Of a stretch of DNA of 33,442 nt, positions 25,431-33,380 are shown piece after piece. The position numbers and the translations under genes were made by a program. This stretch comes from Verrucomicrobiaceae bacterium. Its GTDB lineage: Bacteria; Verrucomicrobiota; Verrucomicrobiia; Chthoniobacterales; Terrimicrobiaceae. Every line of letters starts with the position of its first letter. Positions within the stretch are counted from its first letter, which is position 1. The stretch spans positions 1 through 33,442 of the forward strand of contig QYQL01000150.1 in NCBI GenBank assembly GCA_007280915.1. Direction: 5' to 3'. The notes beneath the pieces are model-generated. The model did not search any database and was not told where the DNA came from. It saw only the letters and a list, made by a program, of their open reading frames with translations.

Positions 25431-26606
25431 TCAGGGTTTGGTGGAGGAAACCCTCGAAACAAACGCGGCCATTCTCTCCATCGCGACCTTGATCTGATCG
25501 AGGCCGGTGGCGAAGCTGCAACGGACATGGCCTTCGCCGCTCGGTCCGAAGGCAGTTCCGGGGACGACGGCGACTTTTTCCTCGTTGAGGAGGCGCATCG
25601 AAAATTCGCGGCTCGTGAGCCCGGTGGAGGAAATCTTTGGGAAAACGTAGAACGAGCCCTTCGGCTTCGGGCAGTCGAGGCCCATGTCGTTGAGGGCGCG
25701 GGTGATGAAATTCCGGCGCATCTGGTATTCGTTGCGCATCTTTGCGACGCTTTCATCGCCGCGCTCGAGCGCCTCGATCGTGGCATCCTGTCCCATGATG
25801 GGAGCGCAGAGGATCGCATACTGGTGGATTTTCATCATGGCTTCGATGAGCTCGGTGGGAGCGCAGGCAAAGCCGATCCGCCAGCCGGTCATGGCAAACG
25901 CCTTCGAGACGCCATGCAGGAATACCGTGCGTTCCTTCATTCCGGGAAGCGAGGCGATGCTGGTGTGGCGGCCTTCATCGAAGGTCAGCTCGCTGTAAAT
26001 TTCATCCGTCATCACCACGAGGTTGTGCCGGATGCAGACTGCGGCAATTTCCTCGAGATCCGCCGGGGTCATCGTGGCGCCGGTCGGGTTCGTCGGGAAA
26101 TTCATCATGAGGACGCGGGTGCGCGGACCGATCGCCTTTTCCAGCGCGGAGGCGGTGAGCCGGAAGCCGTCCTCCACCCTGGTCTCAATCGCGCGGGCGA
26201 CGCCGCGTGCCAGCGTGATGCTGGGCGCATACGAAACGTAGCAGGGTTCATGGTAGAGAACCTCGTCTCCGGGATTGAGCAGGGCCCGCAGGGCGAGATC
26301 GATCGACTCCGAGACGCCGACCGACACGAGGATTTCCGAGAGCGGTTCGTATCGCACGTCGAATTTTTTGCGCACGTAATCCGAGATCGAGCGTCGCAGG
26401 CGGGGGAGCCCGAGGTTCGACGTGTATCCGGTGCGTCCGCGTTCGAGCGCGTAGATCGCGGCCTCGCGGATGTGCCACGGGGTCGCGAAGTCCGGCTCGC
26501 CGATGCCCAGCGAAATGACATCGTCCATCGTCTGGACGATTTCGAAAAAGTCGCGGATTCCGGAGCGCGGGATGTCGCGGACGTGGTCGGCGATCTCGAT
26601 GCTCAC
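25431..26606 (-). CDS. Class I/II PLP-dependent aminotransferase (AspC/PatA-like)
   Basis: The 391-residue product is a fold-type I aminotransferase with the substrate loop ISLGIGEPDFATP (31-43), Y61 of GYTSNLG, the NFPTNPTGA motif (169-177, N173), D201 and Y204 of TDEIY, the Schiff-base lysine K235 in HGVSKAFAMTGWRIG, and the C-terminal substrate arginine in GHVRCSF. Such enzymes transfer amino groups from aspartate, aromatic or N-acetyl-diaminopimelate-type substrates to 2-oxoglutarate; the exact substrate cannot be read. The start overlaps the stop of the Lrp-type regulator gene (ATGA), so the regulator probably controls it. Confidence 0.92.
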   Translation of the reverse strand: MSIEIADHVRDIPRSGIRDFFEIVQTMDDVISLGIGEPDFATPWHIREAAIYALERGRTGYTSNLGLPRLRRSISDYVRKKFDVRYEPLSEILVSVGVSESIDLALRALLNPGDEVLYHEPCYVSYAPSITLARGVARAIETRVEDGFRLTASALEKAIGPRTRVLMMNFPTNPTGATMTPADLEEIAAVCIRHNLVVMTDEIYSELTFDEGRHTSIASLPGMKERTVFLHGVSKAFAMTGWRIGFACAPTELIEAMMKIHQYAILCAPIMGQDATIEALERGDESVAKMRNEYQMRRNFITRALNDMGLDCPKPKGSFYVFPKISSTGLTSREFSMRLLNEEKVAVVPGTAFGPSGEGHVRCSFATGLDQIKVAMERMAAFVSRVSSTKP

Positions 26607-27082
26607 GGCGAGACGGAGAGCCGCTCGGTGACGGACTCGAAGAGGTGGAACGCGCCGTTTTCCTTGTAGGTCTTGAGCCGGAAATGCGTGGCGGTGGCCT
26701 GGACCGCTTCGATCGTGCTCAGCTTCTCCGCGACGAAGGCAGCGGCGTTGCGGAGGTTGGCGGCCTCGATGACGATGAGCAGGTCGTATCCGCCGCTCAC
26801 CAGGTAGCAGCTCTGAACCTCTTCAAATTTCGCGATGCGCGAGGCGATGCGGTCGAACCCGCCGTCGCGCTCGGGCGTGATCTTCACCTCGATGATCGCC
26901 GTCACCTTGTCGGTGTCGTATTTTTCGCGGTTGATGATCGCCTGGTAGCCCAGAACAATGCCCTCGGCCTCGAGCTTCGCGATGGCCGACTCGACTTCCT
27001 CGAGTTCCATGTCGAGCAGGCGGGCCATGTCGGCACGCGGCATGAGGGCGTTCTGTTGCAGGAGATCGATGATGGCGTCCAT
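26603..27082 (-). CDS. Lrp/AsnC-family transcriptional regulator
   Basis: The 159-residue product has an N-terminal winged helix-turn-helix (ADMARLLDMELEEVESAIAKLE, about residues 17-38, and GIVLGYQAII) and a C-terminal RAM/AsnC ligand-binding domain (TAIIEVKITPERDG, CYLVSGGYDLLIVIE). These regulators sense amino acids and form dimers to higher oligomers. The ATG at 27082 fits the family N-terminus; the open frame upstream is not protein-like. It overlaps the aminotransferase gene and diverges from the glycosyltransferase-like gene with 149 bp between them, which likely contains its own operator. Confidence 0.9.
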   Translation of the reverse strand: MDAIIDLLQQNALMPRADMARLLDMELEEVESAIAKLEAEGIVLGYQAIINREKYDTDKVTAIIEVKITPERDGGFDRIASRIAKFEEVQSCYLVSGGYDLLIVIEAANLRNAAAFVAEKLSTIEAVQATATHFRLKTYKENGAFHLFESVTERLSVSP

Positions 27083-27231
27083 GAGGCCGTCCAGAATGAA
27101 ATCCCCGCCGCCGCTTGGCAAGCGCGGGAAATGCGAAAAGCCGGTTTCCTTCGCGGAGTGCGGCCGATTTTTGTGCGCGCCGGCGAATGGTCGGGCTTGA
27201 AGCGAAGGCGGCTGGCGAACATGATGGGGCC

Positions 27232-28386
27232 ATGTCGAAGGTGACGGAGAGCACTGTGGTCCTGGGGTGCGGGTTCGCCGCGAAATATCCGGAAGGCGGC
27301 GGAAATTTTTCCGTTCCGCTCCAGTATCTGCTTGGGCTGCGCCGGATGCGCCAGTCGGCGCTGTGGCTGGAGGTGATGCATTCGACCGGCGACCCCGCGC
27401 GCGATGCGCGGTGGGCCGGGGCATTTCGCAGGCGGCTGAGGGAGTTTGGTCTCGACGATTCGTTTTGTCTGATTGTGTTTCCCAAAGGCTCGGAGGAACA
27501 GGACCTTTCCCGGGCCCGGTTCTTCGGGCTTTCCCGTCGCAAGTTTTTGGATCTTCTTGGCGGACCGACGGTCCTTTTAAACCTGAGCTATTCGATCCGG
27601 ATGCCCCTGCTCGGGCGGTTTGCGCATCGCAAGCTTTGCAGTCTGGATCCCACTGAGGTGTGTTTCTGGATGCAGCGCATGGAGATGGGCCAGTCCTATC
27701 ACGAGGAATTCTGGTCCATCGGCCTGAACATGCATGGTCCCGGTTCCAGAGTTCCTTCCACCATCGTCCCATGGAAAACCTATTTTCCGCTGGTGGATAC
27801 GACGCTGTTTGAAGCCGAACCCAGGCCGCCGATGGACCGGTTCACGACGATCGGGCAGTGGTATTGGGACGGCATGATCGAGTGGGACGGGGAGTGGAGG
27901 GACTTTTCGAAGAAGGCCGCATTCGAGAAATTCGACACCCTTCCGGCACTTTACCCTAAAGTCCGGTTTGAGTTGGCAATGAACCTGGCTTCCGATGACC
28001 CGGAGCGCGGCCGCATCAAGTCGCTCGGTTGGAAGCATGTGGTTCCACACGCGATCGCGCGCACCCCGCGGCTCTACTACGATTATCTGCGAAAATCGAC
28101 CGCGGAGTTCAGCGCCGTGAAGCTGGAGAGCTTTGCCATGTCCGGGTGGTTAAGCGACCGTTCGGCGGTTTACCTTGCCCTCGGCAGGCCGGTGATCTCC
28201 GAACCGACCGGGGCGGACGCCTTTCTGCCGGATTCGAGCGGAATGTTTTTCGTCCGCACTATTGAGGAGGCTTCCGAGGCTGTCGCGAGGGTCTGCTCGG
28301 ATTGGAAATCGCTTTCCCACAGCGCCCGCGACTGCGCGGTGGAATGCTTCGACGCCGTGGTGAACCTGAAAAAGATTCTAAACTGA
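27232..28386 (+). CDS. Glycosyltransferase-like protein
   Basis: The 384-residue product has the look of a two-domain GT-B glycosyltransferase. The N-terminus has GCGFAAKYPEGGGNFSVPLQ and a following LWLEVMH (a pattern of proteins with a glycine-rich entry loop and a long QYLLGL helix). The C-terminal domain ends with AVYLALGRPVISEPTGADAF (about residues 304-325), which resembles the nucleotide-sugar-binding region of GT family 1/4 enzymes. The middle (CSLDPTEVCFWMQRMEMG, IVPWKTYFPLVDTT) matches no domain I can name. Donor and acceptor are unknown. The ATG at 27232 is preceded by GGGG; upstream in-frame sequence belongs to the divergent regulator region. Confidence 0.65.
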   Translation: MSKVTESTVVLGCGFAAKYPEGGGNFSVPLQYLLGLRRMRQSALWLEVMHSTGDPARDARWAGAFRRRLREFGLDDSFCLIVFPKGSEEQDLSRARFFGLSRRKFLDLLGGPTVLLNLSYSIRMPLLGRFAHRKLCSLDPTEVCFWMQRMEMGQSYHEEFWSIGLNMHGPGSRVPSTIVPWKTYFPLVDTTLFEAEPRPPMDRFTTIGQWYWDGMIEWDGEWRDFSKKAAFEKFDTLPALYPKVRFELAMNLASDDPERGRIKSLGWKHVVPHAIARTPRLYYDYLRKSTAEFSAVKLESFAMSGWLSDRSAVYLALGRPVISEPTGADAFLPDSSGMFFVRTIEEASEAVARVCSDWKSLSHSARDCAVECFDAVVNLKKILN

Positions 28387-28448
28387 GGGCGGCAAGGATG
28401 GATCAGCCGGAAAAGCGATCAAACACGCAGCGGAATGGGAATAAAGTC

Positions 28449-28530
28449 GGGCACCTCGGCGATGTGCCCCTACCATCGGAACGCAGGAGCTTCGTCTGGG
28501 ACCAGGTAGGGATGGCTCGCCGAGCCGTCC
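28449..28530. repeat. REPIN-like composite palindrome, copy A
   Basis: Two 21-nt hairpins flank inverted boxes. The left arm (28449-28469) pairs GGGCAC with GTGCCC and TCG with CGA across one C:T mismatch. Then come C + TACC (28470-28474), a 30-nt spacer, and GGTA + G (28505-28509). The right arm (28510-28530) is a full hairpin (GGATGGCTCG pairing with CGAGCCGTCC, one G:T wobble). It lies between the glycosyltransferase-like gene and fabH, which converge. Same architecture as 33278-33338. Confidence 0.75.
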
Positions 28531-28594
28531 GTCGATTTGACCTGTTTTTGTGTCAGAATGGAAAAACGATTGCGCGCGGCCATGAGGCCTGCCG

Positions 28595-29611
28595 CTACCA
28601 CTGAACAACGGAACTGGCGTAGGTCAGTCCACCCCCGAAGACCACGAGCAGAATGTAATCACCGACAGTGAAGCGTCCGGTCCGGTTCGCCTCATCCAGA
28701 GCGATCGCGACGGCGGCGGCGGAGGTATTGCCGTAGCGGTCGAGGTTGATGTGGAATTTGTCCAGCGGGACATTGAGGCGGCTGGCCATCGCCTCGATGA
28801 TTCGCATATTCGCCTGATGCGGGATGATGCATTTGAGGTCGTCGGTCGTCAGGCCGCTCTGCAGGAGCGCCTGCTGGGCGGCTTTCATCATCGAGGTGAC
28901 TGCCTGCTTGAATGTCTCCCGGCCATTCATGTGCAGGGTGTTGAGCTTGAGGTCGGCATTTTCCTTCGTGATCGGCACGGCGCATCCTCCTCCGGGCATG
29001 TGGAGGATGTCCCCGAAGTTACCGTCGCTTCCCATGTAGGTCGTGATGATGCCGTGCGAACCCTCCCGGCTCCGCAGGATGGCCGCTCCGGCCCCATCGC
29101 CGAAAAGAACACACGTGTTCCGGTCGTGCCAGTTGACAATCGAGCTGAGCTTGTCGGCCCCAATGACCAGGGCCGTGTTGTAGGTGTGGTTCGCAAGGAA
29201 CTGCTGGGCGATTTCCACTGAGTAAAGGAATCCCGAGCACGCGGCGTTGACATCGAAGCACGCGGCGTTTTTTGCGCCGATCAGCCGCTGGACGTGGCAG
29301 GCGGTTGAAGGAAAAAATGTGTCGGGGGTGATCGTGGCGACGAGGATGAGGTCGATCTCCTCGACAGCGACCCCGGCATTGGCCATGGCATTGCGTGCGG
29401 CGGCGGCGGCGAGATGGCTGGTGAATTCGCCTTCCTTCGCGATTCGGCGTTCGCGGATCCCGGTGCGCTCCATGATCCACTGGTCGTTTGTATCGACCAT
29501 TGCCTCGAGGTCGGCGTTGGACAGGATCCGCTCCGGGACGTAGCTTCCGGTGCCGATGATCGAGACGGTGCGGTTAGGCAGAAGCGGTCTGGGTCGCGGA
29601 GATTTTTTCAT
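28595..29611 (-). CDS. fabH: 3-oxoacyl-ACP synthase III (FabH)
   Basis: Starts fatty-acid synthesis by condensing acetyl-CoA (or a branched starter) with malonyl-ACP. The 338-residue thiolase-fold protein shows the N-terminal signature IIGTGSYVPERILSN and GIRERRIA, the active-site C125 in DVNAACSGFLY, H265 in IIPHQANMRI and N295 in RYGNTSAAA. It ends VFGGGLTYASSVVQW. The ATG at 29611 lies inside the end of plsX (38-nt overlap); no later in-frame start keeps the first conserved strand, so the overlap is probably real. Last gene of the yceD-rpmF-plsX-fabH block. Confidence 0.96.
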   Translation of the reverse strand: MKKSPRPRPLLPNRTVSIIGTGSYVPERILSNADLEAMVDTNDQWIMERTGIRERRIAKEGEFTSHLAAAAARNAMANAGVAVEEIDLILVATITPDTFFPSTACHVQRLIGAKNAACFDVNAACSGFLYSVEIAQQFLANHTYNTALVIGADKLSSIVNWHDRNTCVLFGDGAGAAILRSREGSHGIITTYMGSDGNFGDILHMPGGGCAVPITKENADLKLNTLHMNGRETFKQAVTSMMKAAQQALLQSGLTTDDLKCIIPHQANMRIIEAMASRLNVPLDKFHINLDRYGNTSAAAVAIALDEANRTGRFTVGDYILLVVFGGGLTYASSVVQW

Positions 29612-30611
29612 GGTTTGATGATTGTATCGCTTCGATGATTCGCTCGTTGATGCGCTGCTCGACCGCGGCCCGGGCAACCCGGATGGCATTACGGAGCGCC
29701 CTCGCGGAGGAATTGCCGTGCGCCTTGATGCAGATGCCGTTGACTCCGAGCAGCGGCGTGCCGCCGTATTCATCCGTGCTGGTGCGGTTTTTGATCGAGA
29801 TGAACGCGCCCTTGCTGAGCATCGCGCCGAGCAGCCGGATCGGCGAGCTTTTCAACTCGTCCTTGAGCCAGGAGAAAAACGATTTGGCCAAGCCCTCGAT
29901 CGCTTTCAGGACGATGTTTCCGACAAATCCGTCGCAGACGACCACCTCGACCGGCTTTCGGAAAATCCCATGGCCCTCGACGTTGCCGGAGAAGTTCACC
30001 GGGGCAGAGGAAAGCAGGCGATGGCATTCCTGGGCGAATTCCGTTCCCTTCGACGACTCGGTCCCGATGTTCAGGAGACCGACGCGCGGGGACGGGCACC
30101 CCAGGATTTCCCGGTAATAGATGCTTCCCATCACAGCGAAGCCGATGATGTGTTCGGGCGAAGGATCAAGATTGGCACCTCCATCAATCAGGAGGAAGAC
30201 CCCGCCATCGCAGGGGATCAGGACGGCGAGACCGGCCCGGTCGATGCCCGGCAGTGTGCGCAATTTGATCGTGGCGGCGGCTACAAGAGCCCCGGTGTGT
30301 CCTGCGGACACAATGGCGTCCGCCTCTCCGGATTTGACGAGATCGACCGCCCGGCTGACAGAGGAGTCCTTTTTTTTGCGGACGCTGTCGAGCCCGCTGT
30401 CCTTCATGTCCACCACCTGGGTGGTGTGGTGGAACGAGATCCGGCTGTCGAAGCCGGTCGCGTTTTGGCGCGCGAGTTCGGCGCGGACAGCCTGCTCGTC
30501 GCCTACGAATACAATCGAGATGTCCGGGAAGTCACGAAGGGCGGCCACCGCGCCTTCGACGGGGTTTTTCGGAGCAAAGTCCCCGCCCATGGCATCTAGG
30601 GCAATTTTCAT
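29574..30611 (-). CDS. plsX: Phosphate acyltransferase PlsX
   Basis: Converts acyl-ACP and phosphate into acyl-phosphate, the acyl donor for PlsY in phospholipid synthesis, and works at the cytoplasmic membrane surface. The 345-residue product begins MKIALDAMGGDFAP, the PlsX hallmark, and contains SAGHTGALVAAA, DGGANLDPSPEH, NIGTESSKG and CDGFVGNIVLK. The ATG at 30611 is chosen over one six codons upstream because the family starts at MKIALDAMGG and because a terminator-like hairpin occupies the intervening DNA. Its 3' end overlaps fabH by 38 nt. Confidence 0.96.
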   Translation of the reverse strand: MKIALDAMGGDFAPKNPVEGAVAALRDFPDISIVFVGDEQAVRAELARQNATGFDSRISFHHTTQVVDMKDSGLDSVRKKKDSSVSRAVDLVKSGEADAIVSAGHTGALVAAATIKLRTLPGIDRAGLAVLIPCDGGVFLLIDGGANLDPSPEHIIGFAVMGSIYYREILGCPSPRVGLLNIGTESSKGTEFAQECHRLLSSAPVNFSGNVEGHGIFRKPVEVVVCDGFVGNIVLKAIEGLAKSFFSWLKDELKSSPIRLLGAMLSKGAFISIKNRTSTDEYGGTPLLGVNGICIKAHGNSSARALRNAIRVARAAVEQRINERIIEAIQSSNHEKISATQTASA

Positions 30612-30616
30612 GCGGG

Positions 30617-30637
30617 AAAAACCCGGCACGCCGGGTT
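30617..30637 (-). terminator. Terminator/attenuator hairpin between rpmF and plsX
   Basis: On the minus strand, AACCCGGC pairs perfectly with GCCGGGTT across a 2-nt centre (about 7 bp with a 4-nt loop), and a run of five T follows. The stem overlaps the last two bases of the rpmF stop codon and ends only a few bases before the plsX ATG. The same GGG can instead pair with the following CCC (CGGG-TTTTT-CCCG), giving a competing hairpin that would break the first. This looks like an intrinsic terminator or attenuator that sets L32 output apart from plsX-fabH. Confidence 0.65.
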
Positions 30638-30818
30638 ACTCGGCGCCGATCGTCAGGACCTGCCGCTTGTTGTAATATCCGCAGGAGGGGCAGGCGGTGT
30701 GGGGCAGAATGCTGGCACCGCACTGTGGGCATTTGCCCAGCTTGGGTGCGCGCCATGCGTTCGCCGCCTTGCGCGTGCGCAGCCGCATTTTCGATGTTTT
30801 GCGTTTGGGAACTCCCAT
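30636..30818 (-). CDS. rpmF: Ribosomal protein L32
   Basis: The 60-residue protein of the large ribosomal subunit begins [18 protein letters not shown], the basic L32 N-terminus, and has the four zinc-ribbon cysteines C30, C33, C43 and C46 (CPQC and CPSC). The length is normal. It lies 13 bp after yceD, the conserved partner in many bacteria, and is followed at once by a hairpin with a T-run. Confidence 0.97.
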   Translation of the reverse strand: MGVPKRKTSKMRLRTRKAANAWRAPKLGKCPQCGASILPHTACPSCGYYNKRQVLTIGAE

Positions 30819-30831
30819 AAATTTCTTCCGA

Positions 30832-31275
30832 TTATGTTTTCAGCTTGTCGAGCGCGTCCCATGCCGGGGCACCCCTCTCGGGCGCCTGCCTGCCAGAGCC
30901 TTGGGCACCGGCGGCGGAACACGCTGCTCCCGTATCGCATCTCGGATACGGAGGCAAGAGGAGATGAATATCCTCACGCACAAACGGGGTCAAGTCTATC
31001 TGTTCGCGCCCGGTGAGTTCGACCTGCATGGAAAACGGGTCCGCAATGATCTCTTTTTCCGTGTCTTCGAGGCATACGACGCATTGCATGCGGACCCGGA
31101 TGGCGAGCCTGCCGGTGGCAAAAAGCCCCCCTTCGCTGACGCCGACATCCAGGGAATACGACAGGGGGGAGACCGCCGTGGCCCCGGCCTCCTGCAGGTC
31201 CAGCCGGGAAGGATCCTCCTCCCCCTCGAGATGGAGGGTCTCTCCCTGCGGAATTTGAAGAAGATGGACTTTCAT
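30832..31275 (-). CDS. yceD: DUF177 / YceD family protein
   Basis: A 147-residue protein of the DUF177 family, encoded upstream of rpmF in many bacteria and plants and tied to 23S rRNA/L32 biogenesis. The central [12 protein letters not shown] motif (two Cys) and the [19 protein letters not shown] segment are typical. The C-terminal tail is Ala/Gly-rich ([15 protein letters not shown]), then [10 protein letters not shown], which is the common family ending. The ATG at 31275 has no strong Shine-Dalgarno sequence. Confidence 0.85.
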   Translation of the reverse strand: MKVHLLQIPQGETLHLEGEEDPSRLDLQEAGATAVSPLSYSLDVGVSEGGLFATGRLAIRVRMQCVVCLEDTEKEIIADPFSMQVELTGREQIDLTPFVREDIHLLLPPYPRCDTGAACSAAGAQGSGRQAPERGAPAWDALDKLKT

Positions 31276-31287
31276 TGGACGCCCCGT

Positions 31288-31316
31288 GATTTAGCACCCG
31301 CAGTTTGTCCGGTCAA
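31288..31316 (-). promoter_or_regulatory. Possible promoter of the yceD-rpmF-plsX-fabH operon
   Basis: On the minus strand a TTGACC (31316-31311, five of six consensus bases) is followed after 17 nt by TAAATC (31293-31288), a poor -10 box. Transcription from here would start about 6 nt before the yceD ATG, giving an almost leaderless mRNA. It is the best candidate in the 89-bp gap, but weak. Confidence 0.3.
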
Positions 31317-31364
31317 CGGCAAGGGATTTCTGGCATCTGCATCCGGCATGGCTTCCATGGAAAA

Positions 31365-32348
31365 TCAATACGGTCCCCTGATGAACGGGAGGACCTCCTT
31401 TTCGTAGAAAGCATGGAGTTCCTCATGAAGCCGTGTGTCGAGGGGATCGAGCAGGGTAGCAGCGGCATTCTGGGAGGCCTGCGCCGGACGGCTGGAGCCC
31501 GGGATGACGACCGATACCGCATCGTTGTCCAGAATGTAGCGCAGGGCGAATTGCGGAAGCGTCATCCCGAAGGGGATCATCTTTTGGAGGTGTGAGACCA
31601 GATGGAGACCAATCTCGAACGGGAGGCCGCAAAATGTTTCCCCCACGTTGAAGGAACCTCCGTCGCGGTTGAAGTTCCGGTGGTCGTCTTCGGGAAAAAC
31701 CGTCTGGGCGCTCAGGTGGCCGCCGAGCAATCCGCTTGCGAGGGGCAGGCGCACAATGATTGCGACCCCCTTTTCCCTTGCCAGCGGGAAAAGTTCCTTT
31801 TCCGGCTTCTGCCGGAGGACATTGTAGATGACCTGGAGGGAAGCCAGGCCGGGCTGCTCGAGGCAAACGAGGGCTTCCTCGATTGTTTCAACACTGGCGC
31901 CGAAATCCCGGATTTTCCCTTCGGCCTTGAGCTGGCGCAGCCAATGGAAAATTTCGCCATTCTTCAAAACCGGAAGCGGCACGCAGTGAAGCTGGGTGAG
32001 GTCGATGCAGGGCACCCCGAGCCGTGAAAGCGATCGCTCGGTCGCCAGCCGGACGGCATCCCAGGAATATCCTTCGGGATAAATGCCATCCGCCCGGCCG
32101 ACCTTAGTCGCCACAAAACAGGTTCGCTTGTGGTCCTTGAGAAACTGCCCGATGATTTCCTCGCTGCGGCCCTTGCCGTAAACATCGGCGGTGTCGAAAA
32201 AATTGACCCCGGCTTCGACCGCGGCGAGCAGGATGCTTCGGGCGCGCATGTCGCTGAGGCCGCCCCAGTCGGTTCCTCCCAGTTGCCAGCACCCAAGGCC
32301 GATTTCGCCCACCGAATAGCCTGTCTTCCCGAATAACCGGGTGTTCAT
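31365..32348 (-). CDS. Aldo/keto reductase
   Basis: The 327-residue (alpha/beta)8-barrel protein has the AKR catalytic tetrad D52 and Y57 (FFDTADVYGKGRSE), K82 (FVATKVG) and H121 (LTQLHCV), and a C-terminal NADP(H)-binding segment (VSVVIPGSSRPAQASQNAAA). The N-terminus is MNTRLFGKTGYSVGEIGLGCW. It resembles the family of general stress aldo/keto reductases; the natural substrate is unknown. The ATG at 32348 fits the family start; the open frame continues far upstream as a shadow of the divergent gene. It is separated from the divergent amidotransferase gene by 159 bp. Confidence 0.92.
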   Translation of the reverse strand: MNTRLFGKTGYSVGEIGLGCWQLGGTDWGGLSDMRARSILLAAVEAGVNFFDTADVYGKGRSEEIIGQFLKDHKRTCFVATKVGRADGIYPEGYSWDAVRLATERSLSRLGVPCIDLTQLHCVPLPVLKNGEIFHWLRQLKAEGKIRDFGASVETIEEALVCLEQPGLASLQVIYNVLRQKPEKELFPLAREKGVAIIVRLPLASGLLGGHLSAQTVFPEDDHRNFNRDGGSFNVGETFCGLPFEIGLHLVSHLQKMIPFGMTLPQFALRYILDNDAVSVVIPGSSRPAQASQNAAATLLDPLDTRLHEELHAFYEKEVLPFIRGPY

Positions 32349-32507
32349 GCCGACATTGTGAGCCAACCGGCCCGGATATACAAAAAAATTCTCTTTTCCG
32401 AACCTGTCTTTGCCGGGCATTCCGCCGCTGATGGCATGGGGAATGCTTGAGGACATGGCGGCCGCATCGGTTTGCAGACGCCCTTGATTTTCGCGGAAGC
32501 TTTTCCC

Positions 32508-33218
32508 ATGAACCCACCTCACAAAAAAATCCTGTTTATTCAGCACGGCGAAACCGACCGTCCGGGTTTGCTCATCGAAGCAGTGAATGGCTGCCGGGTT
32601 GACTTGGAAATTGTGCGGCCGTATGCGGGCGAGAACCTTCCGGATTCCCTGCGGGAATTCCACGGGCTGGCGGTGGGAGGTGGGGCGCAGGGAGCCTACG
32701 AGGTCGGAAAATATCCGTATCTCGCCCGGGAATGTGAGTTGATCCGCGAGGCCGCCCACGCGGAAAAACCGGTGCTCGGGCTCTGCCTCGGGGCCCAGCT
32801 CATGGCTTCCGCCCTCGGCGCCCCGGTGCGTCCAAGCTCCCGTCGCGAGATCGGATTTTTCCCCGTGACGCTCGATCCGATCGCCCGCTACGACCCACTC
32901 TGGTGCGACCTGCCGACGGATTTTGTCACCACGCACTGGCACGGGGATGTGTTTGACCTGCCGGCTGCCGGCATGCGCCTCGGATCATCCGCCATGACCC
33001 CCAACCAGCTTTTCCGCTACGGGCGGGGGCTCTACGGGCTGCAATTTCATCTGGAAATGACACCCGAGCTGTTCGAGGAAATGGTCGATGATGCGCGCGA
33101 AGACCTGATGAAGACCGGGGAAAATCCCGACAGACTCCGTGAGGAAGCGTGGAGGGTTCTCCCCCAGCTGCGTGAAACAGCCGAGACCGTCTTCAGCCGA
33201 TGGGCGGCCATGTTGTGA
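32508..33218 (+). CDS. Class I glutamine amidotransferase-like protein
   Basis: The 236-residue protein has a GATase1 fold with the catalytic triad C93 (GLCLGAQLM), H181 and E183 (GLQFHLEMTPE), and the THWHGDVFDLP motif seen in GMP-synthase-like stand-alone amidotransferases. It may take ammonia from glutamine or gamma-glutamyl compounds, but no partner synthase is encoded nearby, so the substrate is open. The ATG at 32508 has GGAAG upstream at a normal distance; a TTG at 32472 would add 12 residues. It diverges from the aldo/keto reductase. Confidence 0.85.
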   Translation: MNPPHKKILFIQHGETDRPGLLIEAVNGCRVDLEIVRPYAGENLPDSLREFHGLAVGGGAQGAYEVGKYPYLARECELIREAAHAEKPVLGLCLGAQLMASALGAPVRPSSRREIGFFPVTLDPIARYDPLWCDLPTDFVTTHWHGDVFDLPAAGMRLGSSAMTPNQLFRYGRGLYGLQFHLEMTPELFEEMVDDAREDLMKTGENPDRLREEAWRVLPQLRETAETVFSRWAAML

Positions 33219-33277
33219 AATCAAGGCGACACCTGCGATTCCTCACGCAGAACACGGTCTGACGGGTAAAATCTCGC

Positions 33278-33338
33278 GGCGCGCCGGGACGTCGCGCCCT
33301 ACCATAGGCACAGGTAGGGTAGGGCCTCCGGACCGACC
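33278..33338. repeat. REPIN-like composite palindrome, copy B
   Basis: The layout equals that of 28449-28530. The left 21-nt arm (33278-33298) pairs GGCGCG with CGCGCC and keeps a C:T mismatch at the same position as copy A. Then C + TACC, a 9-nt spacer (33304-33312), GGTA + G, and the right 21-nt arm (33318-33338; GGT-GG-CC against GG-CC-ACC with three mismatches). The stems differ in sequence from copy A but keep their pairing. It lies after the amidotransferase gene, before a probable minus-strand gene. Confidence 0.75.
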
Positions 33339-33380
33339 GCAGTCGCCCGTTGATTCCATCCGGCTCGGTTTAAAATAGTA

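Noticed and set aside
23288-25819. 843-residue open frame on the minus strand opposite cytochrome b and the aminotransferase
   Set aside because: It is a shadow of well-supported genes; its translation is rich in His, Arg, Glu and Asp, as antisense frames of GC-rich membrane genes usually are.
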